The notes under the pieces are model-generated. The model was not told the DNA's origin, did not search any database, and saw nothing but the letters and a program-made list of their open reading frames with translations. A program made the position numbers and the translations under genes. A DNA stretch of 64,000 nt from Paramesorhizobium leguminum (GTDB lineage Bacteria > Pseudomonadota > Alphaproteobacteria > Rhizobiales > Rhizobiaceae). Where the stretch lies: NCBI RefSeq assembly GCF_003217235.1, contig NZ_QJTF01000010.1:62001-126000 (forward strand). The letters are read 5' to 3'. Below are positions 1 to 8,247 of this stretch, piece after piece (within the stretch, counting starts at the first letter, position 1; each line of letters starts with the position of its first letter).

Positions 1-439
1 CGGTTTCCTCGCTGCGCTGAAGCGCGAGACTCTTCGGAGCAAGCTCGCCGAGCACGATATGCAGCGCGGTGATGATGATGAACGAGATGGCGACAGCGAT
101 GGCGTGCGAACTGGCAACCGCAAGCGTATCGGGCAAAAGCATATGCATCAGCGGCCCGACCAGATGGGCAAGCGCCGGTTCGCCGACCCAGCCGAGAGCC
201 AGGGACGAGATGGTGATGCCGAGCTGGGTCGCGGCAAGGTTGGCGTCGAGGCTGTCAAGGGCGCGCTGAAGGGCGCCCGCATTCATCCGTTTGGCCGTGA
301 CGAGTTCCGCGACACGGCTCCGGCGCACGGCGACAAGGGAAAATTCGGCTGCCACGAAAAACCCGTTCGCAGCCACAAGAACAAGAACTAACAGAATTCC
401 AAGAATATCAGGCAGACTACTGCCATCGCCGCTAGGCAT
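1..439 (-). CDS. CNNM/DUF21 (TlyC/CorC-type) membrane protein, N-terminal part
   Basis: Reverse-strand reading from an ATG at 437-439, open to the window edge (146 codons visible), preceded by a GAGGAAACC ribosome site. Residues about 11-30 form a hydrophobic helix ending in NGFFVAAEFSLVAVRRSR, the hallmark start of the DUF21/CNNM domain. An ATQLGITISSLALGWVGEPA stretch and a second hydrophobic helix followed by HIVLGELAPKSLALQ complete most of the domain. The CBS pair and CorC/HlyC C-terminal domain expected of the family would lie beyond the window. Members are inner-membrane proteins linked to magnesium or cobalt efflux; the old name hemolysin is not informative. Family assignment is strong. 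The ion handled cannot be judged here. Confidence 0.85.
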   Translation of the reverse strand, partial: MPSGDGSSLPDILGILLVLVLVAANGFFVAAEFSLVAVRRSRVAELVTAKRMNAGALQRALDSLDANLAATQLGITISSLALGWVGEPALAHLVGPLMHMLLPDTLAVASSHAIAVAISFIIITALHIVLGELAPKSLALQRSEET

Positions 440-752
440 GGTTTCCTCACAATGTTCATAACGCAAGACATACGCGTCTTAACACATACATCTTACAAAT
501 CGAAACGGCGGTATTTATGAATGCCGCCGTGGACATTCTGCCGTCGGGTGCTAACCCCCCGATGGCGAGAACCAAATTAGACGTTGTGCCGGCGCGCGTA
601 TAGATGCACGCCTGTGGAAAGACGTTGAACTCCGCGGTAACCTTGGCGTGAAGCCGGGATGACGGTTCGTTTCGCTGCCCTATTTCAACCTGACATATCC
701 CTGTAGCGGCTCCCTTTGCGGGCGACCGTCCCTTTAAGGAGGAAGTCAGGCC
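440..752. other. Intergenic region between divergent genes
   Basis: About 310 bases separate the CNNM-type gene (reverse) from the MFS permease gene (forward), so both promoters should lie here. I see no convincing -35/-10 pair, repeat or small gene. Long antisense reading frames cross it but look like shadows of the MFS gene. Confidence 0.5.
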
Positions 753-1997
753 ATGTCGGCAATATCCGACCTGAAATCGTTGACCCGGCGCCAACGCAAT
801 GTCGTGATCGCCAGCTTCCTCGGCTGGACGCTCGATGCCTTCGATTTCTTCATTCTGATATTTGTCCTGAAATATGTCGCCCAGGAGTTCGGGACGGATA
901 TCACAAGCGTTACCATCGCAATCACGCTGACGCTCGCCATGCGCCCGATCGGCGCCCTCATTTTCGGCTATGTGGCGGAAAGATTCGGCCGGCGTCCGAC
1001 CCTGATGGCCAATATCCTTGCCTACGCGGTGCTGGAATTTGCGTCTGGCTTCGCACCCACCCTGGCCGTGCTGATCGTTCTGCGCGCCCTTTTCGGTATC
1101 GCGATGGGCGGCGAATGGGGCGTGGGCGCCGCGCTCACCATGGAAAGCATCCCGCCGAAAATGCGAGGCCTCATCTCGGGCATCCTGCAGGCGGGTTACC
1201 CTGCAGGCTATCTCATCGCCTCGCTGGTTTTCTTCCTGCTTTTCCCGGTGATCGGCTGGCGCGGCATGTTCATGCTGGGCGCGCTGCCCGCGCTGCTTGT
1301 GTTGTATATCCGCTCCAATGTTGAGGAATCGCCCGTCTTCCTGGCGCGCCGGCAGCATAAGCTCGAATTGAGCCGCATATGGACGATCCTTAGGCAACAT
1401 GCATTGTTGTTCATCTATGCCGTGCTGTTGATGACGGCTTTCAATTTCTTCAGTCACGGCACGGAGGATCTCTACCCGACATTCCTCGAAGTGCAGAGGC
1501 GGCTCTCGACGGATACCGTCGGGATAATCGCCATCGTCTATAATATCGGCGCGATCCTGGGCGGCATTACCTTCGGCATCTTCTCCGAAAAGATTGGACG
1601 GCGGCGCGCCATCGTCATAGCCGCGCTGCTGGCGCTTCCTCTCATTCCGCTGTGGGTTTATTCGGCTACGCCCCTTCTGCTGGCGACCGGTGCCTTTCTG
1701 ATGCAGTTTGCCGTGCAGGGCGCCTGGGGCGCTATTCCCGCTCATCTGAACGAGCTCTCGCCGGAAGAGCTGCGCAGCACGTTTCCGGGCCTCGCCTATC
1801 AATTGGGCAATCTGATCGCCGCCGCCAACGCGACCATGCAGGCTGGCCTCGCGGAGCGCTACGATAATGATTATGCCTTCGCGCTCGCCATATTCGTGGC
1901 GGCGGTCGCAATTCTTGTCGCGCTTCTCGCCGGTTTCGGCGTTGAGGCGAAGGGCGTGGCGTTCGGCAATGCGCCTGAAAACAGGGCTTCTGAATAA
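753..1997 (+). CDS. MFS permease, sialate/carboxylate:H+ symporter-like
   Basis: 414-residue polytopic inner-membrane protein. The start ATG follows an AAGGAGGAAG ribosome site (around 736-745). The N-terminal helix contains GWTLDAFDFFILIF, and the loop after helix 2-3 reads GYVAERFGRRPTLM, the MFS signature between helices 2 and 3. EKIGRRRA near residue 275 is the matching signature in the second half. The motif ALFGIAMGGEWGVGA matches the SHS and Jen-type proton symporters for sialic acid, lactate and pyruvate. About 12 hydrophobic segments are visible and the length is normal for MFS. It stands alone, so substrate is undetermined. An organic acid is the likeliest guess. Confidence 0.8.
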   Translation: MSAISDLKSLTRRQRNVVIASFLGWTLDAFDFFILIFVLKYVAQEFGTDITSVTIAITLTLAMRPIGALIFGYVAERFGRRPTLMANILAYAVLEFASGFAPTLAVLIVLRALFGIAMGGEWGVGAALTMESIPPKMRGLISGILQAGYPAGYLIASLVFFLLFPVIGWRGMFMLGALPALLVLYIRSNVEESPVFLARRQHKLELSRIWTILRQHALLFIYAVLLMTAFNFFSHGTEDLYPTFLEVQRRLSTDTVGIIAIVYNIGAILGGITFGIFSEKIGRRRAIVIAALLALPLIPLWVYSATPLLLATGAFLMQFAVQGAWGAIPAHLNELSPEELRSTFPGLAYQLGNLIAAANATMQAGLAERYDNDYAFALAIFVAAVAILVALLAGFGVEAKGVAFGNAPENRASE

Positions 1998-2149
1998 GAG
2001 AACAGAGAGTCAAGCAAGTTTTTTGACAAAATTCCTATATATTTAAAAAAGGAAGCAAATTTGGACATTATGATTATCCGCGCAGAAAGTAATAATTCTA
2101 TTTTTACTTAGATATTTTAACGCATGGTGGGAAATATACAAATTTGAGC

Positions 2150-2178
2150 TTGAATAAATTCCCGAATCATCTTTTAAT
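2150..2178 (+). promoter_or_regulatory. Candidate sigma70 promoter for the small RNA
   Basis: TTGAAT at 2150-2155 (within CTTGAAT, close to the alphaproteobacterial -35 CTTGAC) and TTTAAT at 2173-2178 are separated by exactly 17 bases. A start about 6 bases downstream would coincide with the first base of the hairpin at 2184. The surrounding DNA is unusually AT-rich for this window. Confidence 0.5.
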
Positions 2179-2183
2179 TTAGG

Positions 2184-2283
2184 CAGTCGACGGGTCGCTC
2201 CTCCCACTCTTCACGTCGACTGTTCCCCTCTGGAGGTCAAAAACCTTCAGTCTTGGCCGGACTTTTTAGTCCGGCCTTTTTTT
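2184..2283 (+). ncRNA. Candidate trans-acting sRNA with anti-Shine-Dalgarno loop (alpha-r14-like)
   Basis: About 100 nt with three hairpins in a row. Hairpin 1 pairs CAGTCGAC (2184-2191) with GTCGACTG (2215-2222), leaving a 23-nt loop that contains CTCCTCCC (2198-2205), complementary to ribosome-binding sites. Hairpin 2 pairs CTGGAGGT with ACCTTCAG (2230-2250, one G-U pair, 5-nt loop). Hairpin 3 pairs GGCCGGACT with AGTCCGGCC (2255-2276) and ends in seven T, a standard intrinsic terminator. A promoter with 17-base spacing lies just upstream. A UCCUCCC loop in hairpin 1 plus a terminal terminator is how the alpha-r14 sRNA family of Rhizobiales is built. Membership is my inference from structure, not from a database match. 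Confidence 0.6.
2255..2283 (+). terminator. Rho-independent terminator
   Basis: A perfect 9-bp GC-rich stem with a TTTT loop is followed by TTTTTTT. The tail CCGGCCTTTTTT recurs at 2287-2298, as if the 3' half had been duplicated. The T-tract sits only on the plus side, so it ends the small RNA rather than the reverse-strand muramidase gene that stops at 2312. Confidence 0.85.
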
Positions 2284-2311
2284 GGACCGGCCTTTTTTGG
2301 GAAAGGAGGGC

Positions 2312-3061
2312 TCAGGGTTCGCTACGGACGCGCTGGACGAAATGCCAGATGCCGACCGCGGCGGAAAGGATCATCGCGCCTACAAATGAATATTGGCCCG
2401 TGGTTATCGCGGCGATGCCCGAGGCGACGGCGCCAACCGAGCCCAATACTTCCGGTTTGGCAACGATCGAGGCTAGGGAGGTGCTGTTCTGCCAGGCCTT
2501 CCCAGGCGCCGGTTCTCCCGGGACAATGGCAGGCCCCGCGCTGCTGCCGCCGGCAAGCGCCAGCGCCCGGGTGCGGACCCGTTCCACCCGGCCTGTCCAG
2601 CCGTTTCCGAAAGTGTTGAAAGTCGATAGCGTTTGCAGCCACGCCAGCCGCCTGTCGCAAAGCGTATTGATGAGATATTCAGTGCTCTGGCTATCCACGG
2701 CCTGAATCGTTTGTATGCCGATCAGACCATCAGCGGCGACGCCGACGATTTCCTGCAGGGTCATTGCCGCCCGCGGCGGCCCGGAATTGACGGCGAAATC
2801 GAACACTGCGTAATCGAGCCCCGCGGGAAGGTTATCCCCATCGATCTTGTCCCAATATTCCTCTTGATAGATCGCCGTCGCCGTTTGCCTGCTCAGGTCC
2901 TCGACATCTTCAAGCGTGACCGCCTGTCCTTGCCAAGCCGCAAGCGTCGCTTGCGTGATGCCCATATTGGTGGCGCCCCCGGGATCGGCGGGGTTATCTG
3001 AAAAGCCGCCCTCCTCGGCAAAAATATACTGGATGCATTTGGGGAAGGTGCCTTGCGCCAT
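2312..3061 (-). CDS. GH108 (DUF847/ZliS-type) N-acetylmuramidase with C-terminal membrane anchor
   Basis: 249 residues from the ATG at 3059-3061, chosen because AGGA stands 7 bases before it; a TTG 15 bases upstream is less likely. The N-terminus holds the glycoside hydrolase 108 signature EEGGFSDNPADPGGATNMGI, whose glutamate is the predicted catalytic acid. YQEEYWDKIDGDNLPAGLDY and FDFAVNSGPPRAAMTLQ belong to the same domain, and the peptidoglycan-binding half follows (VAADGLIGIQTIQAV). The last 60 residues contain two hydrophobic segments ending in HFVQRVRSEP, suggesting a membrane-anchored lysin. The family cuts murein in phage lysis or helps secretion (TtsA/ZliS). No phage genes adjoin it, so it is an isolated lysin. 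Confidence 0.85.
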   Translation of the reverse strand: MAQGTFPKCIQYIFAEEGGFSDNPADPGGATNMGITQATLAAWQGQAVTLEDVEDLSRQTATAIYQEEYWDKIDGDNLPAGLDYAVFDFAVNSGPPRAAMTLQEIVGVAADGLIGIQTIQAVDSQSTEYLINTLCDRRLAWLQTLSTFNTFGNGWTGRVERVRTRALALAGGSSAGPAIVPGEPAPGKAWQNSTSLASIVAKPEVLGSVGAVASGIAAITTGQYSFVGAMILSAAVGIWHFVQRVRSEP

Positions 3062-3127
3062 GCGAGTTCCTTTCAACTTCCGACCGATGCCGTGCGTAGA
3101 ATACGCGACATAAAGTTGAAATTTCTC

Positions 3128-3181
3128 TAATACGGCGGATACTTTATAACACGATGATAGTCGGCATTCTCCGCCGTATTA
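3128..3181. repeat. Perfect 12-bp inverted repeat upstream of the GH108 gene
   Basis: TAATACGGCGGA at 3128-3139 and its exact reverse complement TCCGCCGTATTA at 3170-3181 flank 30 AT-rich bases. It lies 67 bases upstream of the muramidase start. It may be a regulator site pair or a long stem-loop in a leader. Confidence 0.55.
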
Positions 3182-3258
3182 TGACTTTGTAATCCGGAAG
3201 TTTATTGGAGACTTTACTTCATTCCAGATGGGCGAGGGCCGGAATTCTCGCAAGTTCG

Positions 3259-3420
3259 TTAAGGTTCAAAATTGGAGGGCTGCGGTAGATGGTTGCCGGA
3301 ACCGGCCCGATGAGCACAACGCGGCAGGAGCGTTTGCGCCTTCTCATCCGCGCACTTCGCGAGCGGAACGATTGGAGTTTCCTGCGCCGCGATCTCCCGT
3401 AAATCCTTGCAGAAAGCCAT
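3259..3420 (-). CDS. Possible small acidic-to-neutral protein, unknown
   Basis: 53 codons from ATG at 3418-3420 to TAA at 3259-3261. The frame stays open upstream as a charged helical stretch (GRTEEIEAEAG) with no ATG. An ATG with a good GGAAGG site at about 3453 sits in the neighbouring frame and there gives a very basic, unnatural-looking peptide. One base of slip would join that start to this frame, giving a protein of about 64 residues. I do not recognise it. It could be a decayed or frameshifted small gene, or chance. The rest of the 650-base gap between the muramidase and ku genes holds only the inverted repeat and AT-rich DNA. Confidence 0.25.
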   Translation of the reverse strand: MAFCKDLREIAAQETPIVPLAKCADEKAQTLLPRCAHRAGSGNHLPQPSNFEP

Positions 3421-3714
3421 CCCCGCTTCCGCCTCGATTTCTTCAGTTCTGCCATATGCCTTCCCCCCTTTTCTTGCGCGAACGCAATCCTGTAAGCCAG
3501 CGACCTGAAAGCAATCGTTAGAACTTTAACGATCGGAACTTTCCGATGCAACTTGTTTAAATAAACTTTTTCATGCCAAGTAAATTTACCATATTACTTT
3601 ACTATTATTGCGGTCGATCTTGCTTATAGATCGTTTCACTCTGTGCGACGGAACAAAGCAAGGGCGCGGCGCATTATCGGAAAAGACGACCGTAAAGCTT
3701 GGGCGGAGAAATAG

Positions 3715-4563
3715 ATGCAACCGATGCCAAGGGCGAACTGGAAGGGCTATCTCAAGATAGGGGAGCTGGTGTGTCCGGTGGCGCTTTATACGGCAGCGTC
3801 GAAATCGGAGCGCATCAGCCTGCACATGCTCAATCGCGAGACGCACCACAGGCTCAAGCGGCATTATATCGACAGCGAGACCGGCAAGCCGGTAGAGCGG
3901 GACGAGCAGGTCAAGGGTTACGAGATCGGCAAGGATGAATATCTGATGCTGGAGCCCGAAGAGGTGGCAGCCGCCATTCCGGAAAGCAACAAGACGCTCA
4001 CCGTATCCGACTTCATTCCCTGCAACGAAATCGACGACCTTTATTTCGACAAGCCCTATTACCTCGCGCCCGCCGATCCCCGCGCCGGCGAGGCTTTTGT
4101 ACTCATTCGCGAAGGAATGCGAGAGCAGAATGTCGCGGCGCTGGCGGAAGCCGTGCTTTTCCGCCGTGTCCGCATGCTTCTGATCCGCCCGGAAGGCGTG
4201 GGCCTGATCGCTACCACGCTCAATTTCGATTACGAAGTGCGCTCGGCGAGCGAAGCCTTCGACGAGGTGCCTGATATGAAGATCAAGGGCGAGATGCTCG
4301 ATCTCGCCAGGCACATCATCGGCACCAAGATGGGCACGTTCGATCCCGCTGAATACGAAGACCGCTACGAGGCCGCGCTCGGTGAACTGGTGAAGGCCAA
4401 GATCGAGGGCAGGCCGATCGAGGCACCCAAGGCGCGGCCCACGGCCAAGGTGGTCGATCTCATGCAGGCCCTGCGCGAAAGCGCCGGCGTGAAGGGAAAG
4501 AAGGGGGGCCGCGCCGCGAAAGCCGCAAAGCAGCCCGCTGCGGCCAAGCGCAAGGCGGGCTGA
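3715..4563 (+). CDS. ku: Non-homologous end-joining protein Ku (copy 1)
   Basis: 282 residues. Bacterial Ku forms a ring-shaped homodimer that loads on double-strand DNA ends and recruits LigD. The Ku core opens with ANWKGYLKIGELVCPVALYT and continues with LNRETHHRLKRHYIDSETGK and KGYEIGKDEYLMLEPEE, all standard family blocks. The C-terminal 30 residues are lysine-alanine rich (GKKGGRAAKAAKQPAAAKRK), like the basic tails that let bacterial Ku thread along DNA. Start ATG has GGAG about 9 bases upstream. It sits 3 bases before ligD, so the two are certainly one operon. A second, clearly different ku lies 3.7 kb downstream on the opposite strand. Confidence 0.97.
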   Translation: MQPMPRANWKGYLKIGELVCPVALYTAASKSERISLHMLNRETHHRLKRHYIDSETGKPVERDEQVKGYEIGKDEYLMLEPEEVAAAIPESNKTLTVSDFIPCNEIDDLYFDKPYYLAPADPRAGEAFVLIREGMREQNVAALAEAVLFRRVRMLLIRPEGVGLIATTLNFDYEVRSASEAFDEVPDMKIKGEMLDLARHIIGTKMGTFDPAEYEDRYEAALGELVKAKIEGRPIEAPKARPTAKVVDLMQALRESAGVKGKKGGRAAKAAKQPAAAKRKAG

Positions 4564-4566
4564 TCC

Positions 4567-7095
4567 ATGGCGGGTCTTGCCACATACCGGACGAAGCGAA
4601 ACTTCGAAGTAACGCCGGAGCCCAAGGGCCACAAGGCGCGCGCAGCCGGCAATGCCTATGTCATCCAGAAACACGCCGCGCGCCGCCTGCATTACGATCT
4701 GCGGCTGGAACTGGACGGGATCTTGAAAAGCTGGGCGGTCACGCGGGGCCCGAGCCTCGTCCCCGGCGAAAAGCGCCTTGCCGTCGAAGTGGAGGACCAT
4801 CCGCTCGAATATGGCGATTTCGAAGGCACCATCCCCAAGGGCGAATATGGCGGCGGAACAGTCATCGTCTGGGATCGCGGCACCTGGACGCCCATCGGCG
4901 ACCCGGAGAAAGGGCTCGCCAAAGGCCATCTCGAATTCGAATTGCACGGCGAGAAGCTGTCGGGGCGCTGGCATCTCATTCGCATGGCGCACAGGCCGGG
5001 CGAGAAGCGCAACAACTGGCTGCTGATCAAAGGCGAGGATGAGGCGGCGCGGCCGGAAGACGCGCCCGATATTCTAAAGGAGCGCCCGGAATCGGTGAAG
5101 ACGGGCCGTGTCGTAGAAGAGGTGTCCGGCGAGGCGCCGGGCTGGTCTTCGAAGACGGGGAAAATCGAGCGGGACGAGCCGGAGGAGGAACTTCCCGATC
5201 CCTCCAAAATCAAAGGTGCGAAGAAGGCCTCGTTGCCTGACTTCATCGAGCCGGCCTTGGCGACGCTCGAGACCAAGCCGCCCTCCGGCGCTGGGTGGCT
5301 TCATGAGATCAAGTTCGATGGATACCGGCTGGAAGCGCGGATCGAAGCGGGACGGGTCAAACTCCTGACTCGCAGCGGCCTCGACTGGACGAAAAAGTTT
5401 GGGCCTGAAATCATCGAGGCGCTGCGCGATCTGCCTGTTGGCACGGCGCTGATCGATGGCGAACTCGTGGTCGAGACGGAGGCCGGCGCTTCGGATTTTT
5501 CCGCGCTGCAGGCGGATTTGAGCGCGCGGCGGACGGATCGTTTCGCCTTCTACGCCTTCGACCTTCTCTATCTCGACGGCTATGATCTGCGTGCGCTCCC
5601 GCTCACGAAGCGCAAGAAAATGCTTGAGGAAATCGTCGGGACGGTAGCCGGAAAGATCCGCTACAGTTCCGATTTCGAGGCGGAGGGCGGTGTGGTGCTC
5701 CAGTCCGCCTGCCGGCTGGGGCTGGAGGGTATCGTCTCCAAACGGCGCGATGCGCCGTACCGCTCGGGACGGAGCCGGGACTGGATCAAGGCCAAATGCA
5801 TACTTCGCCAGGAATTTGTGATTGGCGGCTATGTTCCCTCCTCGACGTCGCGCAAGGCGATAGGCTCGCTGGTTTTGGGCTATTACGAGGATGGGAAGCT
5901 CAAGCATGTCGGGCGGGTGGGAACAGGGTTCACCGCCACGCTTGCCGAAGACCTCTACCGGCGGCTGGAGCGAATACGCGAACCCTCAAGTCCCTTTGCC
6001 GAGCGGTTGACGGCGGAAGAGGCGCGGGGAGTCCGCTATGTCAGGCCGGTGGATGTCGCCGAGGTCGAATTCCGCAGCTGGACGGCTGGAGGCAATATCC
6101 GGCATGCGTCGTTTCGGGGATTACGGGAAGACAAACCTGCGGAGAGCGTCGTGCGCGAAACATCTGGAGTGAGACCCCCGCCAGCGACCGAAGGGAGCTT
6201 AAGGGCGGGGGAAACAAAAGTTCGGCTTACTCATCCCGACCGCATTTACTGGCCGGGCGAGGGGGTCACGAAGCAGGGCCTTGCCGACTACTACACGCAA
6301 GTGTGGTCGCATATCGAGCCGTTCGTCGCCGGTCGCGCGCTGGCGCTCGTGCGCTGTCCCGAAGGGATCGACGGGAATTCATTTTTCCAGAAACACGCCT
6401 GGAAGGGCCTCGACCGCAACATCGTGCTGGTGAAAGACCCCAAGGATAAATCGGGCGAGTCGCTGATCAGCATCGACAGCCTCGACGGGCTTATCGGGCT
6501 GGTGCAGGGCGCGGCGTTGGAAATCCATCCCTGGGGATCGACGGTCAAGGACTGGGAACGCCCGGACATGATTATCATGGACCTCGATCCGGGGGAGGGG
6601 GTGGCGTGGAATGCGGTGATCGATGCCGCATTGGAGGTGCGGGAGCGCCTGGACGCGGCGGGGCTTCACCCATTCCTGAAGACATCGGGCGGCAAGGGAT
6701 TGCACGTGGTGGCGCCGCTTGAGCCGAAGGCAAACTGGACCGCAGTGAAGGCTTTCACCAAATCAATCGCCGACGCCATGGCCGCCGATAGTCCCAAGCG
6801 TTACGTCTCGACCATCACCAAGTCCAAGCGGCGGGGAAAGATCCTGATCGATTATTTGCGCAACCAGCGAGGAGCCACGGCAATCGCGCCTTATTCCACC
6901 CGTGCGCGCCCTGGCGCCGCCGTTTCCGCCCCGCTTGGCTGGGAAGAGTTGAGCCCGGATATCGGCCCGGCGTACTTCACGGTTCTCAACATGCCCACCC
7001 GGCTGGCCGCGCTGCGCGACGACCCTTGGGAGAGTTTTTGGGACGCCGCGGTTCCTTTGAAAACGCCGAAGAAACGCGGCGGGAAGACAAGCTGA
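4567..7095 (+). CDS. ligD: Multifunctional ATP-dependent DNA ligase LigD (PE-Lig-Pol)
   Basis: 842 residues with domain order phosphoesterase, ligase, polymerase, as in Pseudomonas rather than Mycobacterium. The PE domain (about 1-160) shows QKHAARRLHYDLRLE with His36, His42 and Asp44, and His78 in VEDHPLEYGDFEG. The ligase domain (about 225-530) has HEIKFDGYRLE, where Lys249 should carry the AMP, and GLEGIVSKRRDAPYRSG. The Pol domain (about 560-830) has the DMIIMDLDPGEG metal site and KTSGGKGLHVV. All catalytic residues looked for are present. It trims, fills and seals ends held by Ku and is co-transcribed with ku. Confidence 0.97.
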   Translation: MAGLATYRTKRNFEVTPEPKGHKARAAGNAYVIQKHAARRLHYDLRLELDGILKSWAVTRGPSLVPGEKRLAVEVEDHPLEYGDFEGTIPKGEYGGGTVIVWDRGTWTPIGDPEKGLAKGHLEFELHGEKLSGRWHLIRMAHRPGEKRNNWLLIKGEDEAARPEDAPDILKERPESVKTGRVVEEVSGEAPGWSSKTGKIERDEPEEELPDPSKIKGAKKASLPDFIEPALATLETKPPSGAGWLHEIKFDGYRLEARIEAGRVKLLTRSGLDWTKKFGPEIIEALRDLPVGTALIDGELVVETEAGASDFSALQADLSARRTDRFAFYAFDLLYLDGYDLRALPLTKRKKMLEEIVGTVAGKIRYSSDFEAEGGVVLQSACRLGLEGIVSKRRDAPYRSGRSRDWIKAKCILRQEFVIGGYVPSSTSRKAIGSLVLGYYEDGKLKHVGRVGTGFTATLAEDLYRRLERIREPSSPFAERLTAEEARGVRYVRPVDVAEVEFRSWTAGGNIRHASFRGLREDKPAESVVRETSGVRPPPATEGSLRAGETKVRLTHPDRIYWPGEGVTKQGLADYYTQVWSHIEPFVAGRALALVRCPEGIDGNSFFQKHAWKGLDRNIVLVKDPKDKSGESLISIDSLDGLIGLVQGAALEIHPWGSTVKDWERPDMIIMDLDPGEGVAWNAVIDAALEVRERLDAAGLHPFLKTSGGKGLHVVAPLEPKANWTAVKAFTKSIADAMAADSPKRYVSTITKSKRRGKILIDYLRNQRGATAIAPYSTRARPGAAVSAPLGWEELSPDIGPAYFTVLNMPTRLAALRDDPWESFWDAAVPLKTPKKRGGKTS

Positions 7096-7112
7096 CTCGG
7101 CTCAAATCCCGG

Positions 7113-7805
7113 TTACAGCGCGAAAATCGCATTGGTGCGGCAATTGCGCACCCTGTCGACCCGCTCTCCATCCCAGTGAAAATCGAAATGATCCGCCTGG
7201 ACCGGAATCTCCATCAGGTCTGGCCAGAAGATCGCGACGCATTCTCCAGCAGGACAACGCACGCTGCGATAGACGATGCCATTGCCGCCGCCTGCCCGCA
7301 GGTCTCGCCCCAAAGCTTGCGAAACTTTGTAGCCATCCGGGTCATGATATTCACTATGCGACCTTGCATCATGCAGATCGAGATCGATCCGGTTGACCAG
7401 CATGCGAAACTGCGAGGTCCATCCCGGTTCCTCGCTGCTGTTCGTCATCGCCGTTGCATGGTGATGCGCCACCTCGCGAATGGCCACCTCCTCCCGGTCG
7501 CCGGCGCTGTAGATTCCATACGTGCCGTCGGTGAACCGTCCCGGACGGTCGGTGCTGATATGAACAAACGGAGCCATGAGAGAGCTGGCGCCCGGTCCGC
7601 TGACGCGCCGCTCCAGCGGCACCAGGTCGAGCTTGCCGATATGGTCCCAGATACGCGGATTGGTCTTCGATTCCGCCGAGGCCAGCGCCTCCCAATCCTT
7701 GGGGTCGGCGATATCCTCGAAAAGGTCGATAGGCGGACGGATGGAGCGGATGAGCCGGCAGGCCTTCGGCCAATTTACCCGGACAATCGCAAGGCCGTTT
7801 TTCAC
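7113..7805 (-). CDS. RES-domain toxin of a type II toxin-antitoxin pair
   Basis: 230 residues starting at a GTG that overlaps the antitoxin stop codon by 4 bases (GTGA). RES proteins are ADP-ribosyltransferase- or NAD phosphorylase-like toxins that deplete NAD. The central block STDRPGRFTDGTYGIYSAGD followed by REEVAIREVAHHH supplies the expected conserved arginine (87 or 90), tyrosine (96 or 99) and glutamate (105, 106 or 111). The protein is longer than the typical 150-160-residue RES toxin at both ends. Tight overlap with an Xre/MbcA-type gene identifies the pair. NAD phosphorylase versus ADP-ribosyltransferase activity cannot be told from the sequence. Confidence 0.88.
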   Translation of the reverse strand: MKNGLAIVRVNWPKACRLIRSIRPPIDLFEDIADPKDWEALASAESKTNPRIWDHIGKLDLVPLERRVSGPGASSLMAPFVHISTDRPGRFTDGTYGIYSAGDREEVAIREVAHHHATAMTNSSEEPGWTSQFRMLVNRIDLDLHDARSHSEYHDPDGYKVSQALGRDLRAGGGNGIVYRSVRCPAGECVAIFWPDLMEIPVQADHFDFHWDGERVDRVRNCRTNAIFAL

Positions 7806-8212
7806 CAGCCGCCACGCTCCGCATCGAGATAGGACCGTACGCGCGCCAGGGAGAAGATATCGCCCTGCGCCATGATTTCGACCGGGGTACGGTCACCAAA
7901 GGCCAGGTTCGGCTTTTTGATCCAGGCGTAACCTCGTTCCGGATCGGAAAAGAGATAGCGCAGCCCCTTATGAATGCCTATCAGCAGCGAAAGCCGCGTG
8001 GCGAGATCACGATCGATGCGTCCTAGTTCGCCGGCTTTCCACCGCGCATAAGTGCGCGCCGCCAGCCCCCCCAGAATTTCACGAGCCTCCGCATCGGATA
8101 TCCGCCACTTCTCAAACAACCTGATCATCGCCCGCGCCATGGCCTCCGCCTCGCGGGCGGTGACTTGCGGGATTGTCGGAATAGCTGGTGTACGCGGAAT
8201 TTCGTGCAGCAT
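7802..8212 (-). CDS. Xre/MbcA/ParS-type antitoxin (DUF2384)
   Basis: 136 residues from the ATG at 8210-8212, which has a perfect AAGGAG site 7 bases upstream; longer readings to 8254 lack one. An N-terminal helix-turn-helix region is built around WRISDAEAREILGGLAARTYARWKAG. The C-terminal toxin-binding DUF2384 domain follows: GIHKGLRYLFSDPERGYAWI, then NLAFGDRTPVEIMAQGD and LARVRSYLDAERGGW. This is the standard antitoxin partner of RES toxins and normally represses its own promoter. A 14-bp palindrome lies 36 bases upstream. Confidence 0.92.
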   Translation of the reverse strand: MLHEIPRTPAIPTIPQVTAREAEAMARAMIRLFEKWRISDAEAREILGGLAARTYARWKAGELGRIDRDLATRLSLLIGIHKGLRYLFSDPERGYAWIKKPNLAFGDRTPVEIMAQGDIFSLARVRSYLDAERGGW

Positions 8213-8247
8213 GACAAATCTCCTTACGGCATAAAATAAGGGATGTT

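Noticed and set aside
456-1802. 448-codon reverse open frame opposite the MFS gene
   Set aside because: It is antisense to an unmistakable MFS permease and its residues (runs of His, Gln, Arg, Glu) are what high-GC antisense reading gives.
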